DNA from: Acidimicrobiaceae bacterium
GTDB lineage: Bacteria; Actinomycetota; Acidimicrobiia; Acidimicrobiales; Palsa-688
Length of the DNA: 5,350 nt
Assembly: GCA_003156795.1 (NCBI GenBank)
Contig: PMHU01000164.1
Coordinates: forward strand, 7,680-13,029
Direction of reading: 5' to 3'
The notes beneath the pieces are model-generated. The model did not search any database. It was not told the origin of the DNA and was given only the letters and a program-made list of their open reading frames with translations. The translations under genes were made by a program, and so were the position numbers. How positions within the stretch are numbered: the first letter of the stretch is position 1; every line of letters begins with the position of its first letter. Below are positions 3,021-5,350 of the stretch, one piece after another.

Positions 3021-5350
3021 CCACGCCTCTGCCAAGGTCGCATAATCGCTGGAGTTGGTGGAGTAGTAGCCGACGGCCTCGCATTCGGTGGACGACGGGC
3101 AGGTCACCTCGGACAGGCCACCCCCGGTGGCGTCGGTGGGATTGGGGGTGGCCTGCAGCGCCCATGTGGTGCCGTTCCATCCCTCCGCCAAGGTCGCATA
3201 ATCGCCGGTGGGTTGTGATGGCGGGTAGACGCCGACGGCCTCGCAGTCGGTCGACGACGAACACGCCACCCCGTCCAGAATGCTGCCGTCGGCGCCGGAG
3301 TTCGGGATGGCCTGCAGCACCCATTGGGTGCCGTTCCAGCCTTCCGCCAAGGAGGTCAGCACGCCGGAGCTGTTGTAGTAGTCGCCGACGGCCTCGCACT
3401 CGGTCGACAACGGGCACGCCACCCCGTTCAGGTAGCTATAGGTGGCGCCGGTGGGATTGGGGATGGTCTGCGGCGCCCATGTGGTGCCGTTCCAGTCCTC
3501 CGCCAAGGTCACCCCCACATCGGAGCCGTTGTAGTAGCCGCCGACGGCCTCGCAGTCGACTGACGACGCGCACGCCACCCCGTTCAGGAAGATGTCGCTA
3601 GAGCCGGTCACCCAGGGAGTCGTCTGCGGCGCCCATGTGGTGCCGTTCCATTGCTCTGCCAAGGCCACGTAGCCGGTGCCGGCGCCGTACATGTTGCCGC
3701 CGACGGCCTCGCAGTCGGTCGACGACGGGCACGCCACCCCGTACAGGTAGCTATAGGTGGCGCCGGTGGGATTGGGGATGGTCTGCAGTGCCCATGTGGT
3801 GCCGTTCCAGTCCGCCGCCAATGTCTCAGAGCTGGAGCCCTTGATGTAGTTGCCGACGGCCTCGCAGTCGGTCGACGACGAGCACGCCACCGCGGCCAGG
3901 TCGCTGCCGGTGGCGCCGGCCGGGGTGGGGACAGCCTGCAGCGCCCACGTGGTGCCGTTCCAGCCCTCCGCCAAGGGCACCGCCACGCCGGAGCGGTTGG
4001 TGTCGTAACCGACGGCCTCGCAGTCGGTCGACGACGAGCACGCCACCGCGGCCAGGCCGCTGTTGTCGGAGCCGGGGTTGGGGCTGGTCTGCAGCGCCCA
4101 TTGGGTGCCGTTCCAGCCCTCCGACAAGGCCACATAGCCGAAGCTGTCGTAGTAGGAGCCGACAGTCTCGCAGTCGGTCGACGACGAGCACGCCACCCCG
4201 TTCAGGCCTCCGGTGGTGGTGCCGGCGGGGGTGGGTATAGCCCGCAACGCCCATTTGGTGCCGTTCCAACGCTCCGCCAAGGCCACCTGGCCGGAGCTGG
4301 TGCTGTTGTAGTAGCCGACGGCCTCGCATTTGGTCGACGACGAGCACGCCACCCCGGTCAGGGAGCTGTCGTCGGAGCCGGTGGGGTTTGCGATGGCCTG
4401 CAGCGCCCACTTGGTGCCGTTCCAGCGCTCCGCCAAGGTCACCTGGCCGGAGCTGCTCGTGTAGGCCTCGCCGACAGCCTCGCAGTCGGTCGACGATGGG
4501 CACGCCACCCCGTACAGGAAGCTGAAGGTGGCGCCGGTGGGATTGGGGATGGTCTGCGGCGCCCATGTGGTGCCGTTCCATCCCTCCGCCAAGGTCGCAT
4601 AATCGCCGGTGCTGTTCTCGTAGAAGCCGACGGCCTCGCAGTCGGTCGACGACAGGCACGCCACCCCGTCCAGGGAGCTGTCGGTGGCGCCGCTGGGATT
4701 GGGGCTGGCCTGCAGCGCCCATGTGGTGCCGTTCCAACCCTCGGCCAATGTCACCTGCATACCCGAGCTGTTGGTGTAGTCGCCGACGGCCTCGCAGTCG
4801 GTCGACGACGGGCACGCCACCCCGTCCAGGCTGCTGTCGGTGGCGCCGCTGGGATTGGGAATCGTCTGCAGCGCCCATGTGGTGCCGTTCCAACCCTCGG
4901 CCAATGTCACCTGCACGCTCGAGCTGTTGTAGTAGTCGCCCACGGCCTCGCAGTCGGTCGACGACGGGCACGCCACCCCGTTCGAGTAGTTGTTGACTTC
5001 GGGGTTGGGGGAGGACACGACGCTCCAACCGCCGTCAGCCACTGGCGGGCCTGGCGCGGCCGCACTCGGGGAGCTGAGCCCGGTGGACGGCCGATACGAT
5101 CCCGCGCTGGCGGGCGGGAACACTCGGCCGGCCAACCTGGGCGGCAGCGTGGCCGCTCTGTTCGGTGCGAGAGTCCCGGTTGGCGCCGAAGCGCCGGAGC
5201 CGAGGGGGCTAGACGTTCCTGCCTTGCCGGTGGCGAAATCGATCGGAGTAACAGAGTCGGTTTCAGTGTTGGCCACCTGGGCGCTCGGGATCGGAGCGGC
5301 GGGAGTGCTAGCTGCGGCCGTTGTGCCCCCCGCCGCAGCGACGGTCAGCA
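2994..5350 (-). CDS. Large secreted Cys-motif repeat protein (5' end outside window)
   Basis: The frame is open to the right edge of the window, giving 784 residues here with the start missing. The first visible residues (LTVAAAGGTTAAASTPAAPIPSA) look like the hydrophobic core and cleavage region of a signal peptide, so the true start is probably only some 10-20 codons away. The GTG at 5276 is internal to this region and would destroy the signal, so it is rejected as the start. A short segment SVTPIDFATGKAG resembles a YVTN beta-propeller blade. It is followed by a Pro/Ala/Ser linker of about 60 residues. Then come a lone WSVVSSPNP half-unit, twelve complete units and a final half-unit ending at AEAW plus eight residues. 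Each unit carries Cys-x5-Cys, probably a disulphide outside the cell, and W-N-G-T-x-W. There is no LPXTG anchor or membrane segment at the C-terminus, so the protein is likely secreted or loosely surface-bound. A beta-propeller fold is inferred; binding partner and function are unknown. Confidence 0.8.
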   Translation of the reverse strand, partial: LTVAAAGGTTAAASTPAAPIPSAQVANTETDSVTPIDFATGKAGTSSPLGSGASAPTGTLAPNRAATLPPRLAGRVFPPASAGSYRPSTGLSSPSAAAPGPPVADGGWSVVSSPNPEVNNYSNGVACPSSTDCEAVGDYYNSSSVQVTLAEGWNGTTWALQTIPNPSGATDSSLDGVACPSSTDCEAVGDYTNSSGMQVTLAEGWNGTTWALQASPNPSGATDSSLDGVACLSSTDCEAVGFYENSTGDYATLAEGWNGTTWAPQTIPNPTGATFSFLYGVACPSSTDCEAVGEAYTSSSGQVTLAERWNGTKWALQAIANPTGSDDSSLTGVACSSSTKCEAVGYYNSTSSGQVALAERWNGTKWALRAIPTPAGTTTGGLNGVACSSSTDCETVGSYYDSFGYVALSEGWNGTQWALQTSPNPGSDNSGLAAVACSSSTDCEAVGYDTNRSGVAVPLAEGWNGTTWALQAVPTPAGATGSDLAAVACSSSTDCEAVGNYIKGSSSETLAADWNGTTWALQTIPNPTGATYSYLYGVACPSSTDCEAVGGNMYGAGTGYVALAEQWNGTTWAPQTTPWVTGSSDIFLNGVACASSVDCEAVGGYYNGSDVGVTLAEDWNGTTWAPQTIPNPTGATYSYLNGVACPLSTECEAVGDYYNSSGVLTSLAEGWNGTQWVLQAIPNSGADGSILDGVACSSSTDCEAVGVYPPSQPTGDYATLAEGWNGTTWALQATPNPTDATGGGLSEVTCPSSTECEAVGYYSTNSSDYATLAEAWSPPITTAQ
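2997..5027 (-). repeat. Tandem array of thirteen ~156-bp coding repeats
   Basis: The array encodes units of 50-54 residues, mostly 52. By the first base of each unit on the minus strand, they begin at 4979, 4823, 4667, 4511, 4355, 4199, 4049, 3893, 3740, 3581, 3425, 3272 and 3110. The consensus is GVACxSSTDCEAVG, a variable 7-10 residues, L-A-E-G-W-N-G-T-T-W-A-x-Q, then P-N-P-x-G-A-T and a short variable end. The stretch 5027-4980 encodes a separate second-half unit, and the last unit lacks its second half. DNA conservation is high in the Cys motif and around WNGTTW, and low in the loops between, as expected for a fold with variable exposed loops. Confidence 0.9.

Noticed and set aside
3164..4996. 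Several plus-strand Arg/Pro/Ser-rich frames across the repeat array
   Set aside because: They are antisense shadows of the repeats, with strings such as RRRPRSRSTTGTPPR, and lack ribosome sites and recognisable domains.
2997..5027. A CRISPR array
   Set aside because: The periodic sequence has a 156-bp spacing in one long open reading frame with protein-level conservation. It lacks the short repeat and unique-spacer layout of CRISPR.
3826..5028. A 400-residue minus-strand reading frame inside the large repeat gene
   Set aside because: It lies in another frame of the same strand and is open only because the GC-rich repeats lack stops in every frame. Its product is Arg/Gly-rich low-complexity sequence with no signal peptide, whereas the other frame gives a coherent secreted repeat protein.

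Overview
The window is high-GC DNA (estimated by eye at roughly 60-65% G+C) that most resembles an actinobacterium. The signs are a GAAC-N4-GTTC LexA box of the actinobacterial/Firmicute type, a promoter placed for leaderless translation, a mycothiol-dependent maleylpyruvate-isomerase-like (TIGR03086-type) protein, and GC-rich codon use. No gene allows a genus-level assignment.

Layout from left to right. (a) 38-205: a textbook promoter with an SOS box filling its spacer, placed so that transcription should start at or next to the ATG of a 43-residue acidic protein. (b) 206-622: no convincing gene. It holds a three-copy 10-bp G-rich tandem repeat running straight into a 23-nt sequence identical in form to the 3' end of a tRNA, with no tRNA body before it (a possible attachment-site scar), then an inverted repeat. 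(c) 623-1129, minus strand: a short membrane-anchored protein with a C-terminal IPT/TIG domain and one shortened copy of the cysteine motif that dominates the large gene further right. (d) 1335-2105, plus strand: a complete class I SAM-dependent methyltransferase, divergent from (c), with two inverted repeats in the shared upstream region. (e) 2183-2782, minus strand: a DinB/MDMPI-fold protein, convergent with (d), preceded by a possible overlapping 42-residue ORF. (f) 2994 to the right edge, minus strand: a large secreted repeat protein whose start lies outside the window.

The large gene is the most striking part. It has thirteen units of about 52 residues, each opening with an xVxCxSSTDCEAVG-type motif (Cys-x5-Cys) followed by a WNGTTW-type segment. 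The N-terminus supplies a lone second-half unit and the C-terminus ends in a lone first-half unit, which is the permuted arrangement expected for 'velcro' closure of a beta-propeller. Just past its stop codon, in another frame, is the debris of a fourteenth unit, and units far apart share long identical DNA tracts. The array has therefore changed by deletion and probably by recombination.

I see no complete defence, secretion or biosynthetic system. The two repeat-related exported proteins (c and f) may belong to one surface-protein family. The methyltransferase and the MDMPI-like protein look like ordinary metabolic or accessory genes between them.
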